Part shown: positions 52,290 through 61,406 of the stretch, piece after piece
Layout of the letters: the number at the start of each line of letters is the position of its first letter
Numbering within the stretch: the stretch's first letter is position 1
Source of the DNA: Bacteroidales bacterium SW299
GTDB taxonomy: Bacteria > Bacteroidota > Bacteroidia > Bacteroidales > Bacteroidaceae
Reading direction: 5' to 3'
Length of the DNA: 64,000 nt
NCBI GenBank assembly: GCA_019550975.1
Contig: SDWH01000015.1
Location: 41,436-105,435, forward strand
Translations under genes and position numbers: made by a program
The notes under the pieces: generated by a model
The model's database searches: none
The model's input: only the letters and a program-made list of their open reading frames with translations
What the model was told of the DNA's origin: nothing

Positions 52290-53138
52290 TCATTTCTTCC
52301 GTTCTTCTATGATACAATCGGCAGGAGCCTTGATGTTTCCGTCTATCGTGACGGAACCGATGGAATCTGCCACGATATGTCCGGACATGGGATTCTTGAC
52401 GTTTGTAATCGTCCCGCATATGTCGGCTTCCAGTGTGGAATACTCGAAAGCGCGGTCGCAGGCGGCATCAAACGTGCAGTTCTCCAGTATCAGGTCGTGC
52501 GCATAGCAGAGCGGCTGTTCTCCTGTGATGTGGCAGTTCACCAGACGCAGGTTCTTCGAGTGCCATCCCAGATATTCTCCGTTCAGTTCGGAATCATAGA
52601 TTGTCACGTTTTCCACTTCCCAGAAAGCGTCCTTGGTCGTTATCTTCGCATGGTGTATTTCCACGTTCTTTGCATATTGAAAGACGTATTTGCTGTCGCT
52701 TTCCAGGCCGTCCACGCGGATGTTGCTGCTGAACATGAAGGGATACGTGCCCCCATGCAGCCTGAGATTCCTGATACGGATGCGGTCGCACCTCCAGAAC
52801 ACCTCGTCCGCATCGTTCATTTCGACATTTTCAATCTCGATGTCGTTCATTTCCCGAAACATCTTAGGTGCGTCTATGACTGTATTCTTCATCGTCAGAT
52901 GGTCGGAATACCACAGTGCGGAGCGTCCGCCAACGGCGAAGTAGCAGTCCTGTATGGTAAACCCGTGCACGTGCCAAAAGGGGTAGTTTCCCTCGAAGCG
53001 GCAGTTGGTCGCTACGATGTTGCTGCATTCCTTGATGGCAGATTCGCCAGCAAGGATGGTTACGTTGTCCAGGTGCACATCATGCGAGGCGAACAGCGGA
53101 CGTTCGCCTCCAAATTCTTTGTCTTTAATCAGTTGCAT
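52290..53138 (-). CDS. DUF3737 family right-handed beta-helix protein
   Basis: 282 residues made of repeated short strands with the DUF3737 pattern (FGGERPLFASHDVHLDNV, NCRFEGNYPFWHV, SALWYSDHLTMKN, CHITGEQPLCYAHDLILENC). The repeats, about 20 residues each, predict a parallel beta-helix. No signal peptide, so it is probably cytoplasmic. The function is unknown; family genes often lie next to AraC regulators and hydrolases, as here. Confidence 0.85.
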   Translation of the reverse strand: MQLIKDKEFGGERPLFASHDVHLDNVTILAGESAIKECSNIVATNCRFEGNYPFWHVHGFTIQDCYFAVGGRSALWYSDHLTMKNTVIDAPKMFREMNDIEIENVEMNDADEVFWRCDRIRIRNLRLHGGTYPFMFSSNIRVDGLESDSKYVFQYAKNVEIHHAKITTKDAFWEVENVTIYDSELNGEYLGWHSKNLRLVNCHITGEQPLCYAHDLILENCTFDAACDRAFEYSTLEADICGTITNVKNPMSGHIVADSIGSVTIDGNIKAPADCIIEERKK

Positions 53139-53150
53139 ATCATTTATCGT

Positions 53151-53528
53151 TCAAGTGTGTTGTTTATAATTCAAGTTTTCATGTCCCGTACATCTTCCGT
53201 TGAAATCAAAGCGCACATAAGCGATATTTGCCTGCCTGAGCCTGGCTGCCACTGCATTGATTACCCGGTCTTGTTTGTCAGACATAAAGCCGTGCATCAG
53301 GATAACCATAGGATAGGTTTCGCCGGAACGTAAATCCGGATGATAGACCATTGCAGACAAGTTGCCGGAACTCCCGGCTATATTGATTGCATATTCCACG
53401 GCAGAAGAATCCCCTTCCGCTCCGGTTTTAACGTATTCCGTTTCTTCATTGCCTTTGCATGATATGCTGATGAAGAAAGAGAAAAATAGAATAAGTGCAG
53501 CCAGTTTCTTTCTGAGAAAAGGAATCAT
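53151..53528 (-). pseudogene. Truncated alpha/beta-hydrolase lipoprotein (N-terminal part)
   Basis: 125 residues: a lipoprotein signal (FFISISCKGN) followed by the first strands of an alpha/beta-hydrolase (YPMVILMHGFMSDKQDRVINAVAARLRQANIAYVRFDFNGRCTG). The frame stops soon after the DFNG motif, before the nucleophile serine, where homologues continue for another 150 or more residues. The DUF3737 gene begins 12 bp later. The enzyme must be inactive. Confidence 0.75.
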
Positions 53529-53547
53529 ATTTATTTTTGTTTAATTT

Positions 53548-54099
53548 TCATTTCTGATTTTCAGCTATTGCAAACCTTACGCTCACGTTTCCGCTGCCCA
53601 AGGCTGCGGCAAGCCCTTCGGGACTGTCTGTCTGTCCCAGACGTGTGTAGCTGTAACCGGACGGAAAGGTTTCATAAAAGAGAACAACGCAGGACGAGCC
53701 ATAGAGCATCAGGTCGCCCGTCCGGATAGTTCCCGGCCGGTAACTTTCCGTAGGCAGACTGCTGTCCAGATAATGGTATTTTTCGTTGCCGTTCATCTCG
53801 TTCATGTCCAGCGTAAGGGGAAGCATGGCTGCAAAGGCCCGTGTCGCGTCGTTGTCTTCAAGCGTGGCGGAAAATGACGTTCCGTTTGCTGAGATCGTAA
53901 TGTTTCTTTCCATAAGTTCGTTGTTGTTACCGTTGTTGTCATCAGTGTTTTCTTCATTGCCGCCTTCGCCTTCATCCGATGGCAGTGCCGGAGTTTCCGT
54001 CTTTTCTTCCGTCGGGTCATCGTCCGAACAGGCAGTAAGGGCGTTTGCCGTGAGAAGGAGGAGAGTTGCCAGTCCCCAGCAGTTGATCAGCCGTTTCAT
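53548..54099 (-). CDS. Cyclophilin-like-fold lipoprotein
   Basis: 183 residues. Lipobox LTACSDDD (Cys24) is followed by a long acidic, Asn/Glu-rich linker (about 30-65) and a C-terminal domain with the cyclophilin-like_2 pattern: NITISANGTSFSATLEDNDATRAFAAMLPLTLDM, then GTIRTGDLMLYGSSCVVLFYETF and YTRLGQTD. Its start lies one base after the natural stop of the upstream hydrolase. The family function is not known. Confidence 0.8.
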   Translation of the reverse strand: MKRLINCWGLATLLLLTANALTACSDDDPTEEKTETPALPSDEGEGGNEENTDDNNGNNNELMERNITISANGTSFSATLEDNDATRAFAAMLPLTLDMNEMNGNEKYHYLDSSLPTESYRPGTIRTGDLMLYGSSCVVLFYETFPSGYSYTRLGQTDSPEGLAAALGSGNVSVRFAIAENQK

Positions 54100-54100
54100 A

Positions 54101-54824
54101 TCACTTCAGGTATTGGTTATAAAATGCCGCAATCTTGCCGAACGGTATCTTTCCTAGATTGTCGTACAGGTCGGTATGGCTGGCTCAGCTGCCTGCGCAT
54201 TTCGTAACGGGCATCGGCGTTGTCGTTGGCATCGAAATAACCGTTGGCAGTTCCCCGGCAGATGTCATACATGGTGGATGCCACCGTTGCCTTGACGCGC
54301 GTGTCCATAGCCGCCGCATTGATGGAGAAACCGCCGAAACCGCAGATGCCGAGTATGCCGATGCGTTCAGCGTCCACATCGTCACGGGTGGCCAGATAAT
54401 CCATTGCTGCACTGAAATCTTCCGTGTTGATGTCCGGAGATGCCACACTGCGTGGCTGTCCGCCGCTTTCTCCGGTAAATGAAGGGTCGAAAGCGATGGT
54501 CAGGAATCCGTGTTCGGCCAATGTCTGCGCATAAAGTCCCGATGCCTGCTCCTTCACCGCTCCGAACGGGCCGCTGACAGCTATCGCTGGGAGCTTGCCT
54601 TCCGCATTCTTCGGAATATATAAGTCGGCGGCAAGCGTGATGCCGTATCGGTTGTGGAAAGTAATCTTGCTGTGGGTTACTTTGTTGCTTTGGGGGAAAA
54701 CCTTATCCCATCCGGCTGTCAGGTTCAAATGCTCTTCCTGAAACTTCATCGTGCGGTCGTTTTGTGCAAAGCCTGTCATGTTGAAAGCCAGCAGACCAGC
54801 GGTGAGGATTGTCATTAACTTCAT
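54101..54824 (-). pseudogene. Alpha/beta-hydrolase with internal deletion and frameshift
   Basis: From the ATG at 54824 the frame gives a signal peptide and hydrolase core (ADLYIPKN, PAIAVSGPFGAVKEQASG, FDPSFTGESGG, DAERIGILGICGFGG) up to YEMRRQLSQ near 54180, then out-of-frame residues to a stop at 54117. The true C-terminus (SHTDLYDNLGKIPFGKIAAFYNQYL) is present in another frame directly downstream, ending at 54101-54103. About one third of the protein between these parts, including the late catalytic region, is missing. A single deletion explains it. Confidence 0.82.
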
Positions 54825-54869
54825 ATGCTTATGCTTTTTTGATGGTTGCTCCTGTATTGTTTCATGTTG

Positions 54870-54877
54870 CAAAAGTA
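54870..54877 (-). promoter_or_regulatory. -7 element of the minus-strand hydrolase operon
   Basis: The minus-strand TACTTTTG lies 45 bp before the ATG at 54824 and faces away from the AraC gene. Confidence 0.5.
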
Positions 54878-54920
54878 GTTGTTTGCATGCATACGGCGAA
54901 TACCTGTATGGTGGATAAAA

Positions 54921-55006
54921 GTACCTCTTTTACGGATTTGTTTCAGATTCCGTCTGCTGAGTATCAACAACGTACCCCTTTTACGGGAAAAAGTACCCCA
55001 TTTACG
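54921..55006. promoter_or_regulatory. Three direct operator-like repeats in the AraC divergent region
   Basis: GTACCTCTTTTACGG at 54921-54935, GTACCCCTTTTACGG at 54972-54986 and GTACCCCATTTACG at 54993-55006 share the pattern GTACCYCNTTTACG. Their spacings are 51 and 21 bp, near whole numbers of helical turns. They lie between the two divergent -7 elements, as expected for binding sites of the adjacent regulator. Confidence 0.65.
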
Positions 55007-55047
55007 TTTATCCGGCGGGCGCATTTTTTACTTTATATGGAAAAGAC

Positions 55048-55055
55048 TACCTTTG
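55048..55055 (+). promoter_or_regulatory. -7 element of the AraC regulator gene
   Basis: TACCTTTG lies 22 bp before the ATG at 55078, 41 bp beyond the last operator-like repeat. Confidence 0.5.
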
Positions 55056-55077
55056 CGGCAAACAATAGAAAAGCTGT

Positions 55078-55971
55078 ATGGAAATAATAGAAGCAGATAC
55101 CATTGAACAGTACAATCGTTTCTTCGGTTTTCAGACCAGGCATCCGCTGGTGAGTATTGTACATTTCGACCGTTCGGAAAACCAGCCGACGCATAAGATG
55201 ACGTTCGGATTCTATGCGCTGTTTCTGAAAAAGACGGTGGGATGTACCATCAATTACGGAAAAACAAAATACGACTTCGACGATGAAACCGTGGTCTGTT
55301 TCGCTCCGGGGCAGACGGTCGGCATTCACCGTATCGAAGACGGCCCCGTGCCTGAAGCTGACGCGCTGCTGTTTCATCCCGATTTCCTGCTCCGCACCCC
55401 ATTGGCGCAGAAGATGAAACAGTATAGCTTTTTTTCGTATGCGTCCAATGAGGCGCTTCACCTGTCAGCAGATGAACGCTCCATCGTGCAGGATTATATG
55501 AGCAAGATAGCCCATGAACTGGAGCATCCCATCGACAAGTTTTCCAAACCGCTGATAATCTCCAATATCGAGGTGCTGCTCAACTACTGCATGCGCTTCT
55601 ATGAACGCCAGTTTGTCACTCGCGAAGTGCTGAACAACGATATCCTTGTCCGTTTCGAGCAGTTGCTGGACGAGTATTGGGATTCCGGCACGGCACGTTC
55701 GCAGGGACTGCCCACCGTGAAATATTTTGCCGAAAAAGTTTGCCTTTCTCCCAACTATTTTGGCGATCTGGTGAAGTCGGAAACCGGCAAGACTCCGTAT
55801 GAACTGATCCAGGTCAAGATAACGGAAATAGCAAAGAACGCCTTGCTTGATCCGGACCTGAATACGAAGCAGATTGCGGATATGCTGGGCTTTCAGCATC
55901 CGCAGCATTTTCTGCGCTTCTTTAAGAAGCAAGTCGGGTATACGCCGAAAGAATACCGGGCAATGAATTGA
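55078..55971 (+). CDS. AraC family transcriptional regulator
   Basis: 297 residues. The N-terminal part (about 1-170) is a cupin-like sensing domain (VVCFAPGQTVGIHRI); the C-terminal 100 residues hold two helix-turn-helix motifs (TVKYFAEKVCLSPNYFGDLVKSETGKTP and TKQIADMLGFQHPQHFLRFFKKQVGYTPKEYR). It is divergent from the hydrolase / lipoprotein / DUF3737 / EamA / DUF418 operon, and three direct repeats lie in between. It probably activates that operon and controls itself; the signal is unknown. Confidence 0.92.
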   Translation: MEIIEADTIEQYNRFFGFQTRHPLVSIVHFDRSENQPTHKMTFGFYALFLKKTVGCTINYGKTKYDFDDETVVCFAPGQTVGIHRIEDGPVPEADALLFHPDFLLRTPLAQKMKQYSFFSYASNEALHLSADERSIVQDYMSKIAHELEHPIDKFSKPLIISNIEVLLNYCMRFYERQFVTREVLNNDILVRFEQLLDEYWDSGTARSQGLPTVKYFAEKVCLSPNYFGDLVKSETGKTPYELIQVKITEIAKNALLDPDLNTKQIADMLGFQHPQHFLRFFKKQVGYTPKEYRAMN

Positions 55972-56111
55972 GTGTTGGGGCTGCAGACGTTTGTCGGCGT
56001 TCCTGATTCCGGCGGATCCGGAGCGGAGAAATATTGATTTCTTTCTGAAAATTAGTGCGGTATGTAAAAAAAACTTGTAACTTTGCACCCGAATTACGGA
56101 TTTTTCGTTTC

Positions 56112-56861
56112 ATGTCTTATCTGATGAACTGTTTTCAGCGCCGCTCCGGTTGGGGCTGTGCTGCGCGGAGGATTTTGTTTTCCGCTTTGCTGCTTGTTCT
56201 TCCATGTGCCTATGTCGGTACGGGTGTGTTGCGCTCAGAGGTTTCCGTTACGGACGCGAAAGCCGAAAAAAATGAGATTGTCCGTCTTTACCGTTCCATG
56301 CAGCTTGAAGGGGTAGTCAATTGGAAGGCCTTCCGTCAGGCGGTGGCCGGATACAACAAGATCGCGGGGAAGAAACGCGAGGTTCTTACACTGATCGACT
56401 TCTCGAAACCTTCCACCGAAGAGCGTCTGTATGTGTTTGACATGAAACACCGCAGGATGCTTTATTCTTCTGTCGTTTCGCACGGAAAGAACAGCGGGGA
56501 AAACTATGCGCGTTCATTCTCGAACAAGGTGGGCTCTTATAAAAGTTCCCTCGGATTTTATCTTACCTCTTCAACCTATCAGGGAAAAAACGGCTATTCA
56601 CTGCTTCTTGACGGACTTGAGAAAGGCATCAACGACCGTGCGCGCGAGCGTGCCATTGTGGTTCACGGAGCCTCCTATGCCAATCCTTCCGTAGCCAAGG
56701 GAGGCCGTCTGGGCAGAAGCTTCGGCTGTCCTGCGCTTCCAACCGCACTTGCCCGTTCTGTCATCGATGCCATCAAGGGCGGGAGCGTGATGTATATCTA
56801 TGCCGAGAATCCCGACTATCTTGCCAACAGCTCCATCCTGCGTCCTTCTGACCTGCTCTGA
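56112..56861 (+). CDS. Murein L,D-transpeptidase-like protein (YkuD_2 family)
   Basis: 249 residues from the ATG at 56112, chosen because a TAACTTTG promoter element (56080-56087) lies between it and the earlier in-frame ATG. A basic N-terminus and one hydrophobic helix (about 22-43) suggest export or membrane anchoring. The catalytic region has IVVHGASYA and GRSFGCPALP with the nucleophile cysteine. The family acts on peptidoglycan. It is the second transpeptidase-like gene in the window, but of a different family. Confidence 0.82.
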   Translation: MSYLMNCFQRRSGWGCAARRILFSALLLVLPCAYVGTGVLRSEVSVTDAKAEKNEIVRLYRSMQLEGVVNWKAFRQAVAGYNKIAGKKREVLTLIDFSKPSTEERLYVFDMKHRRMLYSSVVSHGKNSGENYARSFSNKVGSYKSSLGFYLTSSTYQGKNGYSLLLDGLEKGINDRARERAIVVHGASYANPSVAKGGRLGRSFGCPALPTALARSVIDAIKGGSVMYIYAENPDYLANSSILRPSDLL

Positions 56862-56887
56862 CCGGGGCGTTTCCGTCCGGCCAGGGT

Positions 56888-57493
56888 TTATCTCAGGTCG
56901 ATGATTTCCGCGTCCGGATACTTTGACCTGTCAAACCGGAAAGCCGAGTCGTTCAGATTCTGCTTCGTCTGGTACGACTGCACATAAAATTCCTGCTTTT
57001 CTCCGTTCTGCAGCGTGATGCAGATGTATTGCGGCTGCGAGGCGGACGACACGTTGATAGTGATGCTCTTTACGTCCTGTTCCGTTTCGGGCGTCAGTAT
57101 CACTTCCTCTCCCTGTTTCCCTTTATGGGATTTTGTTCCGGCATACCGGTAGTTGAATCCCTGCTTGTATGAGTTGACCAGCGCGTAAGGGTTTACGCTC
57201 TGCACTTCTTCGGGAGAAGGTTCGGAAACGTTCACTTCGTCGTTCTGCTTCACGTAGCTCCATTGGGTAGTTCCGTCAAACCATGTTTCTATCCCTCCGC
57301 AGTTCAGGTAAAACTTGTTTCCCTTCACTTTCAGCGTTCCGTCCTGGGTGCCGCCGAAGCGGATGCTGACAGCTCCTGCCTGCTGGTAGGACGCTGCCAT
57401 CTTGTCGAGTATGGCACGTGCCTTTGCGTCATGTTGGGCGAACCCTCCCAGGCATGTCAGCAAAAATCCGGCCAGTAAAATGTTTTTCCGCAT
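56888..57493 (-). CDS. LolA-like outer-membrane lipoprotein carrier protein
   Basis: 201 residues from the ATG at 57493. A signal peptide (cleavage after GGFAQ) precedes the LolA fold: ARAILDKMAASYQQAGAVSIRF, GNKFYLNCGGIETWFDGTTQW and NPYALVNSYKQGF. LolA carries lipoproteins across the periplasm. The gene starts 46 bp after ftsK on the same strand, a linkage also seen in other Bacteroidetes. The sequence is distant from proteobacterial LolA, so the exact client range is not certain. Confidence 0.82.
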   Translation of the reverse strand: MRKNILLAGFLLTCLGGFAQHDAKARAILDKMAASYQQAGAVSIRFGGTQDGTLKVKGNKFYLNCGGIETWFDGTTQWSYVKQNDEVNVSEPSPEEVQSVNPYALVNSYKQGFNYRYAGTKSHKGKQGEEVILTPETEQDVKSITINVSSASQPQYICITLQNGEKQEFYVQSYQTKQNLNDSAFRFDRSKYPDAEIIDLR

Positions 57494-57538
57494 GTTCTTG
57501 TCTGATTGAATTTGTTTCTTGTTTTCGGAGGCCGGCAA

Positions 57539-60058
57539 TCAGTTCTTCAGATTGCTCATGCGCATTTGCAGGTCGTTTTCGTCTACGCACAGCACGTCGC
57601 GCGCTTTGCTTCCGTTTGTCGGACCTACGATGCCCGCATGTTCCAGCTGGTCCATGATGCGCCCTGCACGGTTGTAGCCGATGGAAAACTTCCGTTGGAT
57701 GAGCGACGTAGAGCCTTGCTGGTGGTAAATGAGCAGCCGCGCCGCTTCTTCAAACAGCGGGTCAAGCTTGTTCATGTCTACCTCGGAGGATGAAGAAGAG
57801 CCGCTGTTTTCATCCACTTCAGGAAGCATGAAAGCGGTCGGGTAGCCCTGCTGCCGGCTGATGTAGGCTACAATGTCTTCCACTTCCGGCGTGTCGACGA
57901 ACGCACACTGCACGCGCACCGGGTCATTTCCCTGCAGGTACAGCATGTCGCCCTTACCGATCAGCTGCTGTGCTCCCGGGCGGTCCAGAATGGTACGCGA
58001 GTCCATCATCGAAGCCACGCGGAAAGCCACGCGTGCCGGGAAGTTCGCCTTGATCGTACCTGTGATGATGTTTGTGGTCGGACGCTGGGTAGCGATGATG
58101 GCGTGGATGCCCACCGCACGTGCCAGCTGAGCGATACGGCAGATCGGCAGTTCCACCTCTTTTCCCGCCGTCATGATCAGGTCGCCGAACTCATCGATGA
58201 TGACCACGATGTAGGGCAGGAAGTGATGTCCGTTTTCCGGATTCAGTTGCCTGTTGATGAATTTCTTGTTGTATTCCTTGATATTCCGGCATCCGGCGTC
58301 GCGCAGCAGTCCGTATCGCGTGTCCATTTCCACACACAGCGAGTTGAGCGTCTGCACCACTTTCGATGTGTCGGTGATGATGGCGTCTTCCGCGTCGGGC
58401 AGTTTGGCCAGGTAGTGCCGTTCGATAGGCGCGTACACGGCAAATTCCACCTTTTTCGGGTCGATTATCACGAATTTCAGTTCGCTCGGGTGCTTCTTGT
58501 AGAGCAGCGAGGTTACGATTGTGTTCAGGCCGACTGATTTACCCTGGCCCGTAGCACCTGCCACCAGCATGTGGGGAGCTTTTGCCAGGTCCACCATAAA
58601 CACTTCGTTCGTGATGGTTTTTCCGAAAGCCACCGGAAGGTCGAAAGTCGTTTCCTGGAATTTCTTGCTCATCAGGATCGACCGCATGTGCACGATGCGC
58701 GGGTTGGCGTTCGGCACTTCGATGCCGATGGTTCCTTTTCCCGGAATCGGCGCGATGATGCGGATTCCCAAGGCCGACAGGCTCAGTGCGATGTCATCCT
58801 CCAGATTGCGTATCTTGGATATCCTCACCCCTTCGGCGGGCGTGATCTCATACAGCGTTACGGTCGGTCCCACGCTGGCTTTGATCGAGCTGATTTCGAT
58901 ACCGAAACTTCTCAGCACTTTGATGATGCGGTCTTTGTTGGCCGTCTGCTCCTCCATGTCGATTGTCGGCATATTGTCGTCGAAATCGTTGTGCAGCAGG
59001 TCGATTGTAGGGAACTGGTAGTATTCCAGATCCAGACGCGGGTTGTAGGGCTGGTCTATTTTCCCCCGGTATTCCTTGTCCTCCTCCTTCGTTTCGCTGC
59101 TCACCTCAAAAGCCGGTTCCTTTTCTTCGCCTTTGTCTGCATCTTCTTCCTCTTCGCCGCCGTCCTCTTCGTCCCCTTCAGCGTTTCCCTCCGTTGCATA
59201 GTCTGTTTCCGCGAAGTCTTCCTCTGCGGCAGGCTCTATTTCAAGCGGCTGTTCCTTCTCTTCAGGACTTGAGCTGACAGGCAGTTCGATGGCAGCGGCC
59301 GGATCGCTGTCCTCTTCGCTTTCGTCTGCCGCTTCCGCCTGCGCGGGCATTTCAGGCTGTGCATTGTATGGCGTGAAAGCCCGTTCCTCCTTCTGCGTCA
59401 CTTCCTCCTTGTTTTTCTTCAGTGACGGATGCAGTGCCTTCCGCACCACGAAAATCGTCTTCTTGCTCAGTGCGATGCTGAAAAGCACGGCTGTGGTGAT
59501 GAGCAGGAGAATCAGTCCCGGCGCTCCGATCTGCGACTGGATCCAGAGGCTGGAGTTATACCCGTGGAGCCCGCCCGGATAGATGAACGAATCGCTGAAC
59601 GTCTTTCCGAAGATGAATGCCAGCGTCACCGAACACCAGATCATGGTTACCATACATCCCAGAAACCAGCGCGTCAGGTTAAAGTTGTAGGCTTTCATCA
59701 GTTTCATGCCCGCTATGACGAGAAACACGATGATCAGGAAAGCCGGAATCCCGAAACAGTCGTTTATCAGAAACTCTGCCGCCTGCGCTCCTTTCGCTCC
59801 TGCATAGTTCTGTATGTGGTTGTTCGTGCTCAGCAGCTCTCCGTGGTTCGGGTGGTCAAGGATGCTCTGGTCGTTTCCTCCGGTAAAGAAGAACGAGCAG
59901 AAGGCCAGCACGAGGTATACGCCGAATATCACGCAGAACAGCCCGATGATGAAATGGGCCGTTTCACTTTTCAGCGCGGTGACTGTTTTCGCCATTATCA
60001 CTTTCTTCTGTCCCGTCTTTTCCGTATTTTTTGACGTTTTGTTATCTGCCTTTTTCAT
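57539..60058 (-). CDS. ftsK: DNA translocase FtsK
   Basis: 839 residues. Four membrane helices within residues about 35-200, an acidic low-complexity linker (about 215-330, with long Glu/Asp runs), then the alpha/beta motor with Walker A AGATGQGKSV near 500 and Walker B VVIIDEFGDL near 610, and the C-terminal gamma winged helix (TSLIQRKFSIGYNRAGRIMDQLEHAGIVG) that reads orienting DNA motifs. It pumps DNA at the division septum and activates dimer resolution. The promoter element TACATTTG lies at 60091-60098 on the minus strand. Confidence 0.96.
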   Translation of the reverse strand: MKKADNKTSKNTEKTGQKKVIMAKTVTALKSETAHFIIGLFCVIFGVYLVLAFCSFFFTGGNDQSILDHPNHGELLSTNNHIQNYAGAKGAQAAEFLINDCFGIPAFLIIVFLVIAGMKLMKAYNFNLTRWFLGCMVTMIWCSVTLAFIFGKTFSDSFIYPGGLHGYNSSLWIQSQIGAPGLILLLITTAVLFSIALSKKTIFVVRKALHPSLKKNKEEVTQKEERAFTPYNAQPEMPAQAEAADESEEDSDPAAAIELPVSSSPEEKEQPLEIEPAAEEDFAETDYATEGNAEGDEEDGGEEEEDADKGEEKEPAFEVSSETKEEDKEYRGKIDQPYNPRLDLEYYQFPTIDLLHNDFDDNMPTIDMEEQTANKDRIIKVLRSFGIEISSIKASVGPTVTLYEITPAEGVRISKIRNLEDDIALSLSALGIRIIAPIPGKGTIGIEVPNANPRIVHMRSILMSKKFQETTFDLPVAFGKTITNEVFMVDLAKAPHMLVAGATGQGKSVGLNTIVTSLLYKKHPSELKFVIIDPKKVEFAVYAPIERHYLAKLPDAEDAIITDTSKVVQTLNSLCVEMDTRYGLLRDAGCRNIKEYNKKFINRQLNPENGHHFLPYIVVIIDEFGDLIMTAGKEVELPICRIAQLARAVGIHAIIATQRPTTNIITGTIKANFPARVAFRVASMMDSRTILDRPGAQQLIGKGDMLYLQGNDPVRVQCAFVDTPEVEDIVAYISRQQGYPTAFMLPEVDENSGSSSSSEVDMNKLDPLFEEAARLLIYHQQGSTSLIQRKFSIGYNRAGRIMDQLEHAGIVGPTNGSKARDVLCVDENDLQMRMSNLKN

Positions 60059-60090
60059 GATTGAATATGCTTTATTTCATTTGTGCAGTG

Positions 60091-60139
60091 CAAATGTACG
60101 AATAAAAGTAGAACTGAGAAATTTTTTTTTGTACCTTTG
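60091..60139. promoter_or_regulatory. Divergent -7 elements for ftsK and the DUF5063 gene
   Basis: TACATTTG on the minus strand (60091-60098) faces ftsK; TACCTTTG on the plus strand (60132-60139) faces the DUF5063 gene, whose ATG is 22 bp further. Confidence 0.55.
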
Positions 60140-60160
60140 CAGTTCAATTGGAAAGAGAGT

Positions 60161-60778
60161 ATGAAAGATAATGATGCGCGAGCTATATTTGACAGAAATA
60201 CGGTGGAGTTTGTGACTGTATCCGCAGAGTTCTGCGGATTTCTGGAACGAGTTTCCGAAAAGAAACGAAAGGCGTTTGTCGATACGTCGCTCAAGCTGTT
60301 GCCGTTGCTGTATCTGAAGGCTTCTTTGCTGCCCGAGTGTGTCCGTCTTGATGAAGCAGATCCTGAAACATTTGTTACGGAAGGAGATTATGAGCTGGTC
60401 CGTTCGTCGGTCAGCGCTCTTTTGGCCGAGTATGACGACTATCTGGATGTCTTTCTGGATGATATGGTATACAGCGACACGCCTATCCGCCAGACCGTTT
60501 CAGAGGGAATGGCCGACATTTACCAGTCGCTCAAGGATTTCATCTGCGTTTTTCAGTTGGGACTTGACCGGACGATGAATGACGCGCTGGCAGTCTGCCG
60601 CGAGCAGTTTGCCGAATTCTGGGGGCAAAGGCTGCTCAATGTCATGCGTGCCCTTCACGATGTCAGATACCGCCAGTTGGCAGCCGGAGAGGCAGAAGAG
60701 GATGAGAATGATATTTTTGGTGAGAAAATTACAGAAGAAGAGTTGTATGAGGGGCTTGAGATGGGGGACGATGAATAA
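60161..60778 (+). CDS. DUF5063 family protein
   Basis: 205 residues from the ATG at 60161; the earlier in-frame start lies upstream of the promoter. It is predicted all-helical, soluble and acidic, with the family pattern EFCGFLERVSEKKRKAFVDTSLKLLPLLYLKASLLP, YDDYLDVF and ESMADIYQ-like SEGMADIYQSLKDF. The function is unknown. It starts a plus-strand operon with a DEDD exonuclease and an RNA methyltransferase, which suggests an RNA-related role. Confidence 0.8.
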   Translation: MKDNDARAIFDRNTVEFVTVSAEFCGFLERVSEKKRKAFVDTSLKLLPLLYLKASLLPECVRLDEADPETFVTEGDYELVRSSVSALLAEYDDYLDVFLDDMVYSDTPIRQTVSEGMADIYQSLKDFICVFQLGLDRTMNDALAVCREQFAEFWGQRLLNVMRALHDVRYRQLAAGEAEEDENDIFGEKITEEELYEGLEMGDDE

Positions 60779-60793
60779 AAAGTTGCTTTGAAA

Positions 60794-61393
60794 ATGACAG
60801 ATTTTCCGAAAACAATTGACAAACAGACAATATCCGCACTGCCTAAGGTGACCTTTCCCGGCAGGATTTTCGTAATAGATACAGAGGATGCCGCCCGACG
60901 TGCGGTCGATTACCTGAATACACATGTGCTGGTGGGGGTTGATACCGAAACGCGCCCTTCTTTCCGCAAGGGACAAAGCTTCAAGGTTGCGCTTCTGCAG
61001 CTTTCTACTGCCGACGTGTGCTTCCTTTTCCGTCTTAACGTGATCGGACTGCCGGATTTTCTGGAGGATTTCCTGCAGAATGACGTGCTGAAGGTGGGGC
61101 TTTCGCTCAAGGATGATTTTCTGATGCTGCGCAGGCGTAACAAGAAGGACCCGCGCGTGGGGAACTGGGTGGAGCTTCAGGATTATGTATCTCATTTCGG
61201 CATTCAGGAAAAGAGCCTGCAGAAGATTTACGCCCTGCTTTTCGGCGAAAAGATTTCAAAGAACCAGCGTTTGTCAAACTGGGAGGCGGATGTGCTTTCC
61301 GAAGGGCAGAAGGCTTATGCGGCTACCGATGCCTGGGCGTGTGTGCGTATCTTTCAGTTTCTGGAAGAATTGAAAGGAAAGAAAGAAATCTAG
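60794..61393 (+). CDS. 3-5 exonuclease, RNase D-like (DEDDy)
   Basis: 199 residues from the ATG at 60794. The exonuclease motifs are DTETRPSF (ExoI; D and E), LSLKDDFLML (ExoII region) and the C-terminal YAATDAWACVRI (ExoIII, Y and D). It is a stand-alone catalytic domain without the HRDC domains of RNase D, the usual Bacteroidetes form. It likely trims small structured RNA such as tRNA ends. It lies 15 bp after DUF5063 and 13 bp before the methyltransferase. Confidence 0.88.
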   Translation: MTDFPKTIDKQTISALPKVTFPGRIFVIDTEDAARRAVDYLNTHVLVGVDTETRPSFRKGQSFKVALLQLSTADVCFLFRLNVIGLPDFLEDFLQNDVLKVGLSLKDDFLMLRRRNKKDPRVGNWVELQDYVSHFGIQEKSLQKIYALLFGEKISKNQRLSNWEADVLSEGQKAYAATDAWACVRIFQFLEELKGKKEI

Positions 61394-61406
61394 AAAAATC
61401 AAGTTT

